Position numbers and translations under genes: made by a program
Shown here: positions 31,610 through 43,065 of the stretch, one piece after another
Position numbering within the stretch: the first letter of the stretch is position 1
How the letters are laid out: each line of letters starts with the position of its first letter
NCBI GenBank assembly: GCA_019671005.1
Contig: CM033744.1
Location: 39,372,022 to 39,436,021 of the forward strand
DNA: 64,000 nt
Origin: Hibiscus mutabilis
Lineage: Eukaryota > Streptophyta > Magnoliopsida > Malvales > Malvaceae
Direction: 5' to 3'
The notes under the pieces: generated by a model
Database searches by the model: none
What the model saw: only the letters and a program-made list of their open reading frames with translations
What the model was told of the DNA's origin: nothing

Positions 31610-33176
31610 TGTAATAACCCGTTTTGACCTAAACCAAATTACAACCCAGCAACCCAAACCCAAATCCAAACCACATACTCAGACCCATTAACCCTAAAGT
31701 TACCAGAATGCCATTTAATCTAAAAATAAACCTTAACCCTAAAATATCAACCTTGGCTGCCATCGCTGCCACTCTTCTCCACTGCTGCCGCCGCCGTCCA
31801 ATGAATCGCCGCCACATCTTCAGTGATCACCAAATCCTGAACACACAACCATCGAAACCCCAAATTGCACAAATCCTAAATCTAATATCGAAACCCTAAA
31901 AATAAACCAAAAAATAAAATAACCAAAAATCAAACCAACCCTTAACCTACCCTAAACTGACCCATACCCTATTTCCTAACCACCATCTGCTGAAATCTCA
32001 CCTATACCCCAAAAATCCGCCCCCAAATCTGTCATTTTCAGATATGCAACAAAATAAAATATAAGAAGGTTGTTAGTATTTTAAGAGAAAAAGTTGCATA
32101 TAAAATCCACATGTAACCGCTGTAAAAGGGGATGAAAAAAAATTCAGAGAAAAATTAGGGAAATCGGAAAAGAGAAGAAAAATAGAGAGAAAATGGTTGT
32201 TTTTAGATTAAAAAAAACTTGTAAAAGGGAAGTTTTTGTAAAAAAAATGAAATCAAAAAAGGTAAACGTTTCTTATTTTCTTTGAAATCAAAACTGTTTT
32301 GATTTTTTTCTCTTTCATTTCGAAATAAAAAAAAGAGAAAGTTCGAAATCTCACTGATCGCCATCGTAGTGCTCCGACGTGAGGCCTTATAGCCGGTGAA
32401 CGACACCAAAAGCGGCACCGTCGAGCTGAATTGAGAGAAAGAGATGATAGGAAGCTCTTTAGGGTTTCTTTAATTTTGTTCGAAATGAAAAAATTAACCC
32501 ATTTTAATGTTTTAAACCCAGCTATCAAAACGGTGTCGTTTTGACACTTGACCCGTGTGGTGACCCGTAAACCTGGGGAGGATCCGCGCACCTTTAATGG
32601 TCAAATTACCATATCAGTCCCCAAATTCTACTTCGTTTATGTTCTGTCCATGGGTTAATTACGCATTTAGTCCTTCTATTTTAATTATGTTTTATTTTGT
32701 GTTAGTGGTCAAATTACGCCATTGGTCCCTCCATTTCTTTCCCATTTTCACCTTTATCTATGGTTTTATTCTATTTTCAGTCCTTATACTTTTTGTGTGT
32801 GTTTATTTTTGCTTTCAGTTTATGTTGCATTTTGGAGGCTTGAGACAAGAAAAGTGGTGGCAAGAGCTTGAGAAGAGCTTCATTTTGGGGTTTGCATATT
32901 TAAGGTCAGTACATTCTGACTCCTACAATTCATGAACATCATAAAATGAATGTCTTGCTTGGTTTTATGATTTATGGTGTTAAGTTTGGTTTTTAAGGAG
33001 CTTGAATCCCTTTAATTGTGAATCTTGAATTTATGGTTAATAAGGTGTAATAAGGGTAGAAAATCACTCTAATCAACTCCCATAAGATATATGATTAAGT
33101 TAAAGGGTTAAAGGATGTGTTTTAAGGGGCTTGGGAAGTGATTTCTCTAGCCTTGAAAGCCGTTTATGGGCTTCAG

Positions 33177-33500
33177 TATCGATACTCGGGATTGAGTATC
33201 GATACCCTATGTTCTGAGGATGAAATCAGGATTTTTCTTGAAGGGTGTATCTGTACGCGTCTTCCAGCATTGGTAAACCATGTCTTCCAGTATCGGTACG
33301 TGTCTTCCAGTATCGGTACGCGTCTTCCAGCATTGGTAAATCATGTCTTCCAGTATCGGTACACGTCTTCCAGCATTGGTAAACCATGTCTTCCAGTATC
33401 AGTACGTGTCTTCCAGTATCGATACGCATCTTTCAGTATCAGTAAACCATGTTTCCCAGTATCGGTACGCAATGACCAGTATCGGTACCCACTGGGCAAT
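33177..33500 (+). repeat. Minisatellite: CTTCCAGTATCGGTACG-type unit
   Basis: About twelve units of 17-22 bp, alternating CTTCCAGTATCGGTACGCGT and CTTCCAGCATTGGTAAACCATG, inside the candidate LTR. The ORFs through it on both strands are produced by the repeat. Confidence 0.85.
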
Positions 33501-34009
33501 CTGTCTATAAATGTTGAAAATAAGTTTGAAGGGTTATTAATTTATGGTAAATGGTCTGGTGGGTCCCTAAAGGTATAAAACAAACTTTAAAACTGAGAAA
33601 TCGAGGTTAGTAACCCGTATGTGGATTAATGGCTTGGCTTAGTAATAGTTGGATAAGTTGCTTGGTTTGCTAATCCATATGAATTTGTGGTGGATCAGTT
33701 ATTGCTATGTGGTAGCTTGGGGTCCTTGTTGTGTGCTGAAGGGATGCCCATGTAGGCTGGTTGCCGCGAGTAATGAGATAACCTAACGAGAAATGCGTAA
33801 ATGAATCTTAAAGGTATATATTAAATAGTGTAACAAACGAGTCATGCCTTGGGGCATTGGTAATGGTTGGATGGTTTCCTTTATCTCTCGATGAGATATA
33901 TTGATGTTCGAGAGAGCATGTGGTATTGTATGAGTCTTAGTTAGGAATCTGAATGTCCTAAAGTCATTGCAAGGGCACTTAAATAAGGGGATGGGTACTC
34001 CAGGCTGTG

Positions 34010-34500
34010 TGATCGAGTATATCTGACATATCTACGAGCTATGTGATCTGGATGCGGTCTGAAACCTATCCTTGGGCTATGTGATCAGGATATGGAAATA
34101 CAACTTGAATGGCTATATGATCTCGAGTAATCATGTTTGGCTATGTGATCGTAGGATAAGATTGCTTGTGGCTATTGTGATCCAAGTATGTCTAGGACGT
34201 ATCTATGGCTATAGTGATCCGAATATGATCCTTACCCGATGGCTATGTGATCAAGGGTTACCTGACGACTGTATGAGCAGAGGGCAAATAGTAGGGCTTC
34301 GCTAGCCATTAGGGAATGTATGTTATTTACGTTGTTGTTTGGATAATAGATGTTGGCTATTCTACGCTTGGGCTATGTGATCAGGGTATGATAATATAAC
34401 TCGAATGGCTATGTGATCTTGAGTAACTTGATGGGTTGCGTGATCTCGAGTATGGGTTTTTTTTACCCTTGGGCTATGTGATCAGGGTAGGGGATGTAAC
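34010..34500 (+). repeat. Interspersed GGCTATGTGATC repeat in the LTR
   Basis: GGCTATGTGATC or a close form occurs about ten times with 20-60 bp spacing (for example near 34075, 34112, 34138, 34231, 34371, 34406 and 34472). It is a repeated motif within the LTR. Confidence 0.8.
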
Positions 34501-35113
34501 TCATTAGTCGGTGGGACCTCGCGTATGGTAAGCCTATGATGGCTTAGTAGACTTCTTACATATAGTGGTATCTTGAGACAGTTGTAAGCTCTAGCTAGGA
34601 TAGGCTAGAAGATGATCCTTAGATATTGAGAAGCCTTTCTGTGCACTCTTGATTATATTATCATGCATGCTTGTTTTATGATATTCATGAATTATGGTAG
34701 AGTAGAAATGTACCACTGAGCTTTGTTAGCTCAGCGTGCGGAATTGTGGTTTTTCCGTGCGTAGGTTGATAAGTTACTTCTAGAGTAGCACATCGAGGAG
34801 GATTTCCCAGCACCGAGCCAATCTCAGAGTACAGTACTTGATGTTTAGTTTGGACTGGTTGTATTCATAGGACCTTACCACAATCGAGTGTGTATTTTTA
34901 TTTTTATTTTCTATTATTTGGTCAAACGGTGTACTTTATGTGGAACTTGTATTTTGTAAACCTTTCTAATCTCTTTATCTACGTAGATTTTATGGAAATA
35001 GACCGTTTCAAGAAGTTTCAACTTGTGGTTTTAAATAAGAAATTTTGATTGGTCGATTTTGGGTGACCTGTAGGTGACACTTTGGATATAGGACGAGTTC
35101 GGGGTGTTATATT

Positions 35114-35125
35114 TGGTATCAGAGC
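35114..35125 (+). other. Primer-binding site (initiator tRNA-Met type)
   Basis: TGGTATCAGAGC directly follows the LTR end. It is the complement of the 3' end of plant initiator tRNA-Met, the usual primer for Gypsy and Copia elements. Confidence 0.9.
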
Positions 35126-35212
35126 CTAGGTTTAGTCGGTTCTAGGAAACTCCAAGGTATCATAGAGGTTGTGGTAAGGTGTCTAGTGAATACAAGTCCC
35201 TAAATTTAAGGA

Positions 35213-36175
35213 TTGATGGAAAGTGAAACCGGTAGTGGAGAGGCGGGTCACTTTCGTGACCTTACCTCTGCCCTCTTGCGTGTGGTGCAAGCTATTTCGA
35301 GGCAATCTAAGACGCATCGCAAAAGCCCTGTAGAGAGGTTTCATCGTTTTAGGCCTAAGAGTTTCGAAGGCTTGGGTGAGAATGACCCGATCAAGGCTAA
35401 CTAGTGGTTGCGCGACACACAGAGAATCTTGAGACAGACGAAGGGAAGCTCGGAAGATGATCTCAATTGCATTGTTTCTCTTTTTAAGGGCAATGCACAC
35501 GAGTGGTGGGAGACCGTAGAGTTGGGTCTAAAGCCTACGCTCCCGATATGAGACATCTTTATGAATGAGTTTCGGAAGAAGTACATCAGTGAAGTACATA
35601 TAGATGAGATGAGGGACCAGTTTCTGCATATGGTTCAGAGAGATCGAATGTTATTTGCTTATGAGCAAGAGTTTCTGCGTTTGAGCCGTTATGCCCAGAG
35701 TTTATTGCAACAGAATAGTTAAGGTACAAGAGGTTCAAACAAGGACCGAATGTTGACCTTCAGTTGCATGTGACAGCGAGTCCGCTTGGGACATTCTCCG
35801 AGTTAGCCAATAGTGCGAAAGCACTTGAGCGGCTTCAAAGTTTGACATCTAATCAGTTTGAGGATTCTATAGGTCGTGATGTGGATACTCAAGATATAAT
35901 GGGTCATTCTCCTTATCTGCATGAGAGGTTTTACTCTTCGAGAAGTTCGAAAAAAGTTACATTGGACCAGCTACCGAGAGTCAGCACATGTTCTAGATTA
36001 AGGGTTCGTAGAGGCTCTTTGATTTCTAAACCAGAAGTGAGTGCTGATGGTTCAGTTGGAGCGTTGCTTCCACCAGCATACGAGCTTTGTGGCGGACATC
36101 ACCCCGGGGTGTGCTTCTTACTTTGGAGGGTTTGTTATATGTGCTGGGAACCAGGGCATATGGCAAAGGACTAGC
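35213..36175 (+). pseudogene. Gypsy gag remnant with zinc knuckle
   Basis: 35213-35402 encodes MESETGSGEAGHFRDLTSAL and FHRFRPKSFEGLGENDP. After a TAG (35402-35404, where Trp fits) the frame continues WLRDTQRIL, GNAHEWWETVELGLKP, FRKKYISEVHIDEMRDQFL and YEQEFLRLSRYAQSL, the retrotransposon gag core. Further stops occur near 35549 and 35720. The end encodes CYMCWEPGHMAKD and then TAG: a CCHC zinc knuckle whose last Cys codon is replaced by a stop. It would have packaged element RNA and is now non-functional. Confidence 0.85.
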
Positions 36176-38142
36176 CGATCATGGATGAGAACTCATCAGT
36201 TCAGTCTCAGAGGTTGGCTGTTTTCCGTCACGATCAGAGTCTTGCTTGAGGTAAAGTTAGGGCACCATCAGGTTATCGTGGTGGAGGTTCTGTGAGGTCC
36301 ACCTTCAAGGCTGGCACGCGAGGTGTTGCTAGACAGCATGTTGCTCAGGTTGGGGGATGACAGTGTTGCAACCGAGGATATGTCAGGTAATTAAGTTTTT
36401 GTTGGTTTTAGCTGTTGCGTTAGCCATTTAGCTCTTCGGTTGTGTAATAGACTAATTCTTGTAATGTGCATCTTGGTAAACCTTGGGTTTGTTTTTGCTT
36501 TAGATGGCAATTAGAATTGCATCTTTTGCTATATAAGGTTTTTATCGCAGATGGCTGTTGAGAGTGCATGCGTACCGTAAGATGTGAGCGAGAAGTTATG
36601 AAGTTTTAGATTGCTTGAATCTAGTTGTTAGTGTTGGTTGTATAGGGTCTTAACCTCTCTAAGGTGGACGTTGTGCTCCGTAGTGCTAGCTCAAATAAGG
36701 TTCTATAGGTTACACGGTGTTTTTAGCTTGCGTTGTAGACATAAGGGTTAAGAGTTTCTAGTCTTAGTGTTGTGGGTGTTTTGAGGGTATGGAGGTGCCC
36801 ATGGTGAATGAGAAATCTTACTGGTTGATTGTGGTTTAGAACCGCGATAAAAGTAAGGTTGAGTTCGTTGTTAGTGTCCATCGCTTCTTGGCATGACACT
36901 TAACGAACCTTTTGTTAGGGCACACTTGTGCAAGCGACCATTTGTGTATCGTTGCCAAGTGCTTTGTCGATATCGTGTTTGCGTGAAGTAGCTTGTATGG
37001 TGGTTTTAAATGTGTTGAGCTATAGTGCAATAGTAGAAGACCGCTGTCGGTTTTGTGAGATCGACGACCTTGTTTGGCCATAGAATGTGAGAGCTTCGCG
37101 TATTGTTTGTCAGAGTAAGGAACTGTAGAAATGGGTAAATAAAGGATGTGATGAGCATGGCAGGGGTTCTAAGGGCGAGTCGTGATAATAGTATCTTGGC
37201 TTGTGCACCTGTTGAGCTAGATCTCGTGGAGTTGAAGGATTGCCCAATCGAGTTCAACCAAGTTGATATCGGTTAAGGTTAAACATTGTGGAAGTTGTTA
37301 GAGTAGCGCAGGGAAAATGTAGAGCAATAGTTGTGTTGAGGGTAACTGGATGGTTACTTTGCAAAGAAATGTTTGTAGACGGACCAGTTGGCGATCCTTG
37401 AGAACAGTTCGATGGCTTTCCACGTCTGATGGTTGGGACCGAGGCAAGGGTGAGGAAGAAGGTGTTTAGACGTTGCAAGTAGAATGGCTAAGTTTTGGGT
37501 TGCTTGTGTAAGTTCCTAAGTGACGGTGGTCTTTGCTCGGAACCAAGTAGTTGAAATCGAAAGTAGTTTTCGATCGTGTGAAAACAAGTTTGGATAAAAA
37601 GAAGTTTTAAGTTCCGACTTGGTGGGTCAAGTTTAGGGAAAAGAGTTGTTAGTTCAAGGTAGATTGGTGATAATTATCGGTTGTGAGGGTTTTTCTTGTC
37701 CTTTAAGGATTTAATCGGATATGGTTGTTGGACGTGGTGCATTCCTGACAATGGTTTGTGGATGTGGTATAACATTTTAGACGTAGATGAAGCCCAAGTT
37801 TAGTTTGGTTGATGGATGCTAGTAGAAAGGATTGGTTATCCGAGATAGAATTCCTTAGAAGTGAGCCCTTTAAGTTGATGTTTGAGTAGCACGGCTTGAG
37901 GTTGGTTATGTTACCATGCTTAGCGGTTCGTCATAAGTGTCGTTGGTTGTTAAAAAAAAGGGTCGTTGAAAATCTTGAGAGAAGCGCTAAGAGCGTGTGG
38001 TTTAGTGCTAGGGTTCTGTTTAAGGTGGGTTGAGGGAGAACTCTCCCTAATCAAGGTGATCCTTCTTGAACGGTGAAGTGGTTAGATTTGTTTTGGTTAT
38101 ATCTCTCTTTCTTTCATCTAAATTTCGAGGACGAAATTTCTT
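36176..38142 (+). other. Non-coding interior of the Gypsy-type element
   Basis: About 2 kb between gag and the polypurine tract. No protease, reverse transcriptase, RNase H or integrase motif is seen in any frame. Short minus-strand ORFs lack domains. The segment is either strongly decayed pol or unrelated filler. Confidence 0.55.
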
Positions 38143-38157
38143 AAAGGAGGGGAGAAT
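38143..38157 (+). other. Polypurine tract
   Basis: AAAGGAGGGGAGAAT immediately precedes the 3' LTR start TGTAACGACC, after the TTCGAGGACGAAATTTC block that is common in Gypsy elements. Confidence 0.8.
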
Positions 38158-38885
38158 TGTAACGACCCGGATTTCTAGAGTCAACAATAGACATTGACCC
38201 GGGTCTTGGACCAGTACGTCGGGCCAAGATGTTAGTCCATAATGGGCCTCCATGCGTTGTTGGGCTTAAGTGTTGTGTCTTGAATTGTGGGAAGGATTTT
38301 AGTGTAAGGGCATTTGGGTAATTCACCCTTAAATGGGAAAAAGGCTGATGCATCAATTAAGGGGCTACCATTTTGGAAGAGATTAAAGTCACCCTTATTC
38401 TCATCTCTATATCTTCTTCTTCTTTCAATTTTCTTCTCAAAACCAAAATGTTAAAGATGGAAACTTGTTGTTGAGGAGTGAGAATCTCGAATTAAGTCTC
38501 AAGGGAAGTTTTATCAGTATTAAAAGATCTTCATTTCAAGATAAACATCACTAGAATCGGTGAAAGTAAAGTTTGGAGGCTTGAGTCAAGAAAAGTGGTG
38601 GCAAGAGCTTGAGAAGAGCTTCATTCCGGGGTTTGCATGTTTAAGGTCAGTACATTCTGACTCCTACATTTCATGAACATCATAAAATGAATGCCTTGCT
38701 TGGTTTTATGATTTATGTTGTTAATTTTGGTTTTTAAGGAGCTTGAATCCCTTTAATGGTGAATCTTGAATTTATGGTTAATAAAGTGTAATAAGGGTAG
38801 CAAATCACTCTAATAAACTCTCATAAGATGTAGGATTAAGTTAAAGGGTTAAAGGATGTGTTTTTGGGGCTTGGGAAGTGATTTC
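38158..38885 (+). repeat. Truncated 3' LTR
   Basis: Starts TGTAACGACCCGG. The segment 38572-38885 is about 90 percent like 32831-33145 (by eye). It ends abruptly in TGATTTC, where the 5' copy continues TCTAGCCTTG and this copy continues with the CLE repeat array. Confidence 0.8.
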
Positions 38886-39640
38886 ATCGTGAAGAGGCAA
38901 ACACTTGGAGGACCAAATCTTATTCACAATCCTGGTGCTCCTGCTGTTAATGATTTTATCATGAAGAGGCAAATACCTCCTGGAAGACCAAATCCTATTT
39001 ACAATCTCGGTGCTCTTGATGTTAATGATTTCATCCTGAAGAGGCAAATACTTCTTGGAGGACCCAATTATATTCACAATCCTGGTGCTCCTCCTATTAA
39101 TGGTTTTATCATGAAGAGGCAAACACATGGTGGATCAAATCCTATTCACAATCCTGATACTTCTACTGTTAATGATTTTATCGTGAAGAGATAAACACCG
39201 AAATGACCAAATCCTCTCCACAATGATCCTCTTAATTCTCACGCCTTTAATGATTTTATCGTGAAGAGACAAAAATCAGGATGACCAAATCCTCTCTACA
39301 ATGATCCTCTTAGTCTTTCTGCCATTAATGATTTTATCGTAAAAAGATAAACACTGGAAGAACCAAATCCTCTTCATAATGATCCTCTTAGTCCTCATGC
39401 CATTAATGATTTCATCGTGAAGGGACAAACACCGGGAGAACCAGATATTCTTCACAATGATCTTCTTAGTCATTTTGTCATTAATGATTTTACCATGAAG
39501 AGAGAAACATCGGAAGGACCAAATCCTTTTCACTATGATCCTTAGTCCTCATGCCATTAATAATTTCATCATGAAAAGAGAAACACCGGGAGGGCCAGAT
39601 CCACTTGGTAACATACCACTCCCTTTGATTATAAACCAAA
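38880..39640 (+). pseudogene. Degenerate multi-domain CLE peptide gene (about ten tandem repeats)
   Basis: Ten direct repeats of 72-78 nt start near 38880, 38952, 39027, 39102, 39174, 39252, 39330, 39408, 39486 and 39562. Each carries an (N)DFIVKR block and then a CLE-like dodecapeptide: RQTLGGPNLIHN, RQIPPGRPNPIYN, RQILLGGPNYIHN, RQTHGGSNPIHN, and later decayed ones ending PNPLHN or PNPLYN. The inferred ancestor KRQTPGGPNPLHN fits R-x-V-P-x-G-P-N-P-L-H-N closely. The first four linkers read NPGAP, the later ones NDPLSPHAI. The repeats keep one frame to about 39545 but contain nonsense codons (CAA to TAA, GGA to TGA), and a 2-bp loss shifts the last unit. A doubtful eleventh unit lies near 39652. 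No signal peptide is present; the only ATG (38856) is in LTR sequence. The array is therefore the 3' end of a broken gene, paralogous to the CLE-like gene at 27140. Confidence 0.8.
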
Positions 39641-40589
39641 ATTCTTCCATTGAAGAGGAACTTACAGGACCAAACTAGCAGAACTATAATTTTCCCTCAA
39701 CCCTGTTAAAACATCCCCCATTTTCCACCCTACCAAACCCTATCTTTATTAGACATATTACCCATTATACCTATGAATGTATCTTGTAACTCAAAAACGG
39801 GACAGGGTTGGAGAATCAAGAAATTCTATATTTTTAATGTCTTGTCATACTTATTACACTAGTTGTGGGACAGCTTCAATTCCTAGATATAATTCTGGGT
39901 CGTATCCTTAAGCGAAACCCCATCTTATAACATACATCTTTGGGACTTTGTGCATCTTCGACCTTCCCCTATATATAAAGCTACGTTTGCTTGTCAAATT
40001 TTCTTTTTTTAGTTTAATTCTTTTTTCCCTGTCGACTGCTCCGGTCATAAGTGTGTAATTATTCAATTGTATTTTAACAAATTATTTATTTATTTTTCTT
40101 TTATTTATAATAATTGTTTAAAATTGATGAATTTTAATAATTATAATTTAAACATCATTTTTTTTTTAAATAAATATACACATCAATTAAAAGCTTTTTT
40201 TAAATTAATATACACAATTAACAATTAAATTTTAATAAATAATTCAACCTAACGAAATTGGTCCTTTCAAGTATAATTGTTTAAAAGAATCATATAATGT
40301 TTATTTTAAAAGACCCGAGTTCAATCAGAGATAGAGTCAGGAATTTATTTAAAGGGTGTCATTTTTTAACGCTATTTGAGAGGCTAATTATTTATAAAGA
40401 GGTGTCATTTTATTTATAAATGAGTGTCATTTTATTTATAAAAGGTGTGTCATTTATATATGTTTTTTATTTTTTATATACGAATTACATAGCAAAAAAT
40501 GTTTTCCAAAAAAATTTGGGCGTCATAAGACACCCCATACATGCATGTGGCTCCACCCATGAGTTAAATTCGTTTTATCTACAAGGTGT
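39641..40589. other. Intergenic with a short tandem repeat
   Basis: At 40359-40460 the unit GTGTCATTTTATTTATAAA occurs about three times. The rest is AT-rich. No gene. Confidence 0.45.
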
Positions 40590-40760
40590 GTGTGCATTGT
40601 CAAAGGCTTTGGGTTAACTAATTCGGACAAACTCACGTCGCACACCTGGCTTTGGTGGTGAGTGTCCCAATAGAAATTTTTTGCATACACAAAGCCTCGA
40701 ACTCAAAACATGCTTAAGTAATACCAAACTGCTTATCACTTAGACCAATCATCGTTGATA
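40590..40760 (+). repeat. Dispersed repeat, copy 2
   Basis: GAGTGTCCCAATAGAAATTT, CATACACAAAGCCTCGAACT and GCTTAAGTAATACCAAACTG match copy 1 at 24135-24385 and copy 3 at 46955-47110. Confidence 0.65.
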
Positions 40761-42544
40761 AAATAGTTTATTCATTAATATGTACATATTTTTAAATATT
40801 TTGGATAAACGATTTTCAAGATCACTAAACTATTGATTTAATTCTATTTTAACCACTGAAATATGAATTTTTTCAATTAGATTATTAAACTTTTAAAAAG
40901 GTTCCACCAAATCACTTGCAGTTAATTTTTGACAAAAATGATGATGTAATATAATTAAATAAATTCATATAATTGCATATTTAGTCCTCGTCAATGTTGC
41001 GTTTGAATTCAGATATATACTCCACCGCAGTATTCAATCTTTAACTTTACGATAACTAATCTTGTCACCACTACTATTTTTAACCCCATGAAAGCAAATC
41101 TCATTGTAGATCCAAATGGTATCTCAGAAAAAGAACTTTACCCACTGTTTTCGTTTCTTATACCCAAAGAACATACTATGTAGTATTGTTTTAGGGTTGA
41201 TCGATGTACGAGTCCACGTGGATTCTTGAGATTGCAGAATCTTTTACGTTGTTGAAGCGATTCAATTTTTAGATATTGTCGGTAGAATCCAAACCATGTT
41301 GGTGAATTGGCGGAATTCACGTTTAGAGCAAAGTTTAGATAAATTCCTACCACTGTTTTGCCTTTGTTTTCAGGGAAAGTATGCGTCAAATGTATGCATG
41401 TCCACGTAAGATATATATATTACAGCTCATTATTTTAGTTCCTTCCTAAACTTTTTCAACGCATGTCGCAAAATCCATGCACATGCACGTGTTGTCCTTA
41501 TGCATGGATTTTACAAGTGTATGTCACAGATTAGAGCCAATAATGATATCAAATCGGTTTGGGTTGTATTTTAAGTTTATAATCAGATTCTAATCTATAT
41601 TTGTGTATGTCCAGAGTTGAGTACATACTGAGGAAAAGGGTCCACCTTCACCTAAACTGAGAGATACAAGTCAATCCACTCTTCTTATTATATTATGTTA
41701 TACTATTATATAGCATATGTGTCATAAGACATGGGGATTACGTAGACAGGACACGTGTAACATTGGTAAGAAAATAGAAATCTGGATCATCTCAAATACT
41801 AATCTCTGATCTAGGTTTTCAAAACCGCAATCCACGGTTAAAAACCAAAGTTTTAAACTAAATACGTAATGGTACGTGTAGCTGTTAACAACATTGTTAT
41901 CATATTCATTACGTTCTCCGTGTCAAAGAATTCGAGCTAATATGAATATTAGGATTGAGTTGTAGAAATTATGAAAATTTCATCTTTAGCCCTTTACTTT
42001 TTCTAAAAATTTAAATTTGACCCTCAAATTTTTAGAAATTCATATTAAACATTAATTATTTTGAATATTTTTAACGGAATTCTCTAAAATTGTAATTCGG
42101 CCCTTCAATTTTTCAGTCTAATGACAATTTAAGTCCCTATAAAATTTAAATATTACATAAATTAGGCATTGCCATTCAATTTTAAGTTTAAATATTTAAT
42201 AAACCCTTATATTTTTAAAATTTAATAATTTGACCCCTTCAAATATTCGATCCTGGCTCCGCCCCTAAATGTGATTAAAGGATTTGTAAACTTGACATAA
42301 CATGCAACGGTGTGACGAGGGCAAGCAAACAATCGAGAGTATTGACGAATTGTTCAACACGAGTGTTTCTTCTTAACTGTAACTTAGTATTGTTAAAGAA
42401 ACACGAAAGAAAACACACAACGTGTCTTAATTTAATGGAGAATGAGTTTAAGAGAATGGTGAAAAACGGAAAGAGAATGTCAAAATGATAATGGTTTTCT
42501 TGAAGTGATCACGAGGTATTTGTTTTCCTCCATTCTACTTAGTT
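40761..42544. other. Intergenic
   Basis: AT-rich DNA. The minus-strand ORF at 41138-41389 (83 codons) has no recognised domain. At about 41455-41530, ACGCATGTCGCAAAATCCATGCA is followed by an inverted GCATGGATTTTACAAG, a loose hairpin. No gene is called. Confidence 0.4.
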
Positions 42545-43065
42545 AACTGTTTTACGAACCGTTCGACGGGAAGTTTATTTATGTTCATTTATTTATTGAA
42601 TAAACGAACGTAAATAAATAAACGAACATGAACCAGATTTTTTATTTGTTTAATTAAATGAACGAACACGAACAACGAGCTTGTTCGTTCATTTATGTTC
42701 GTGAACGTTCGATATTCGTTCGTTTATGTTCGTTTAAATTTATTCACATATGTCCATTTATATTTATTAATTTTCATAACAAAAGTATTATAGTTAAAAA
42801 ATTTAAAAACATATATTAAAAATATAAAATAAAAAGAAAAATAATTAAACAATAGTCAATTACGAGACTTCAGACTTCTTAAGAAAATAATAAGCGATAT
42901 TCAATGTTCGTTTGCGTTCATTTGTTTTCGTTTATTATTTTAACGAACGAGAAATTATGTCCATTTAGTTGCTCGTGTTCGTTCATTTGTTCGGTTAAAA
43001 TTAAACGAAGAACATGAACATACCCTTGTTCGTGTTCGTTCAGTTCGTCTACTTCAAGAATAAGA
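42545..43065. repeat. Palindromic GTTCGTTTA-type element, copy 1
   Basis: Dense, mutually inverted motifs: AAACGAACGTAAATAAATAA, GAACGAACACGAACAACGAG, TTGTTCGTTCATTTATGTTC and TTGTTCGTGTTCGTTCAGTT. Almost any part can pair with another. No ORF. The same type is at 45299-45962. Ends are not fixed here. Confidence 0.7.

Larger units (their letters stand above)
31610..35111 (+). repeat. Candidate 5' LTR (3.5 kb)
   Basis: The right boundary is firm, because the primer-binding site follows at once. The left boundary at TGTAATAACCCG is a guess from the similar start of the 3' LTR (TGTAACGACCCG). The segment 31610-32830 contains a CCGCCGCCGTCC-rich part and an ACGGTGTCGTTTTGACAC block and has no match in the 3' LTR copy. 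A different left border, or a chimeric LTR, is possible. The ORFs in it have no domain. Confidence 0.5.
31610..38885 (+). mobile_element. Degenerate Gypsy-type LTR retrotransposon with gag only
   Basis: Order of parts: candidate 5' LTR 31610-35111 (starts TGTAATAACCCG, ends GGGGTGTTATA), primer-binding site 35114-35125, gag remnant 35213-36175, a non-coding interior of about 2 kb, polypurine tract 38143-38157 (AAAGGAGGGGAGAAT after TTCGAGGACGAAATTTC), and the start of a 3' LTR at 38158 (TGTAACGACCCGG). A direct repeat of about 315 bp (32831-33145 and 38572-38885) ties the two LTRs together. The AT-GAC-type start, the TTCGAGGACGAAATT block and the tRNA-Met site are typical of Tekay/Del-like Gypsy elements. 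No reverse transcriptase or integrase is seen, so the element is non-autonomous (TR-GAG-like) or heavily deleted. The stretches before the shared 315 bp differ between the two LTRs, and the 3' LTR stops at 38885. Confidence 0.75.

Noticed and set aside
33138..33578. 146-codon ORF with TRLPALVNHVFQYRY repeats
   Set aside because: It is a translation of the minisatellite in the LTR.
38841..39533. Minus-strand ORFs with repeated SLHDEIIN blocks
   Set aside because: They are antisense to the CLE repeats; only the plus strand gives the CLE motif next to a dibasic KR.
41138..41389. 83-codon minus-strand ORF
   Set aside because: No signal peptide or known domain and no supporting context.
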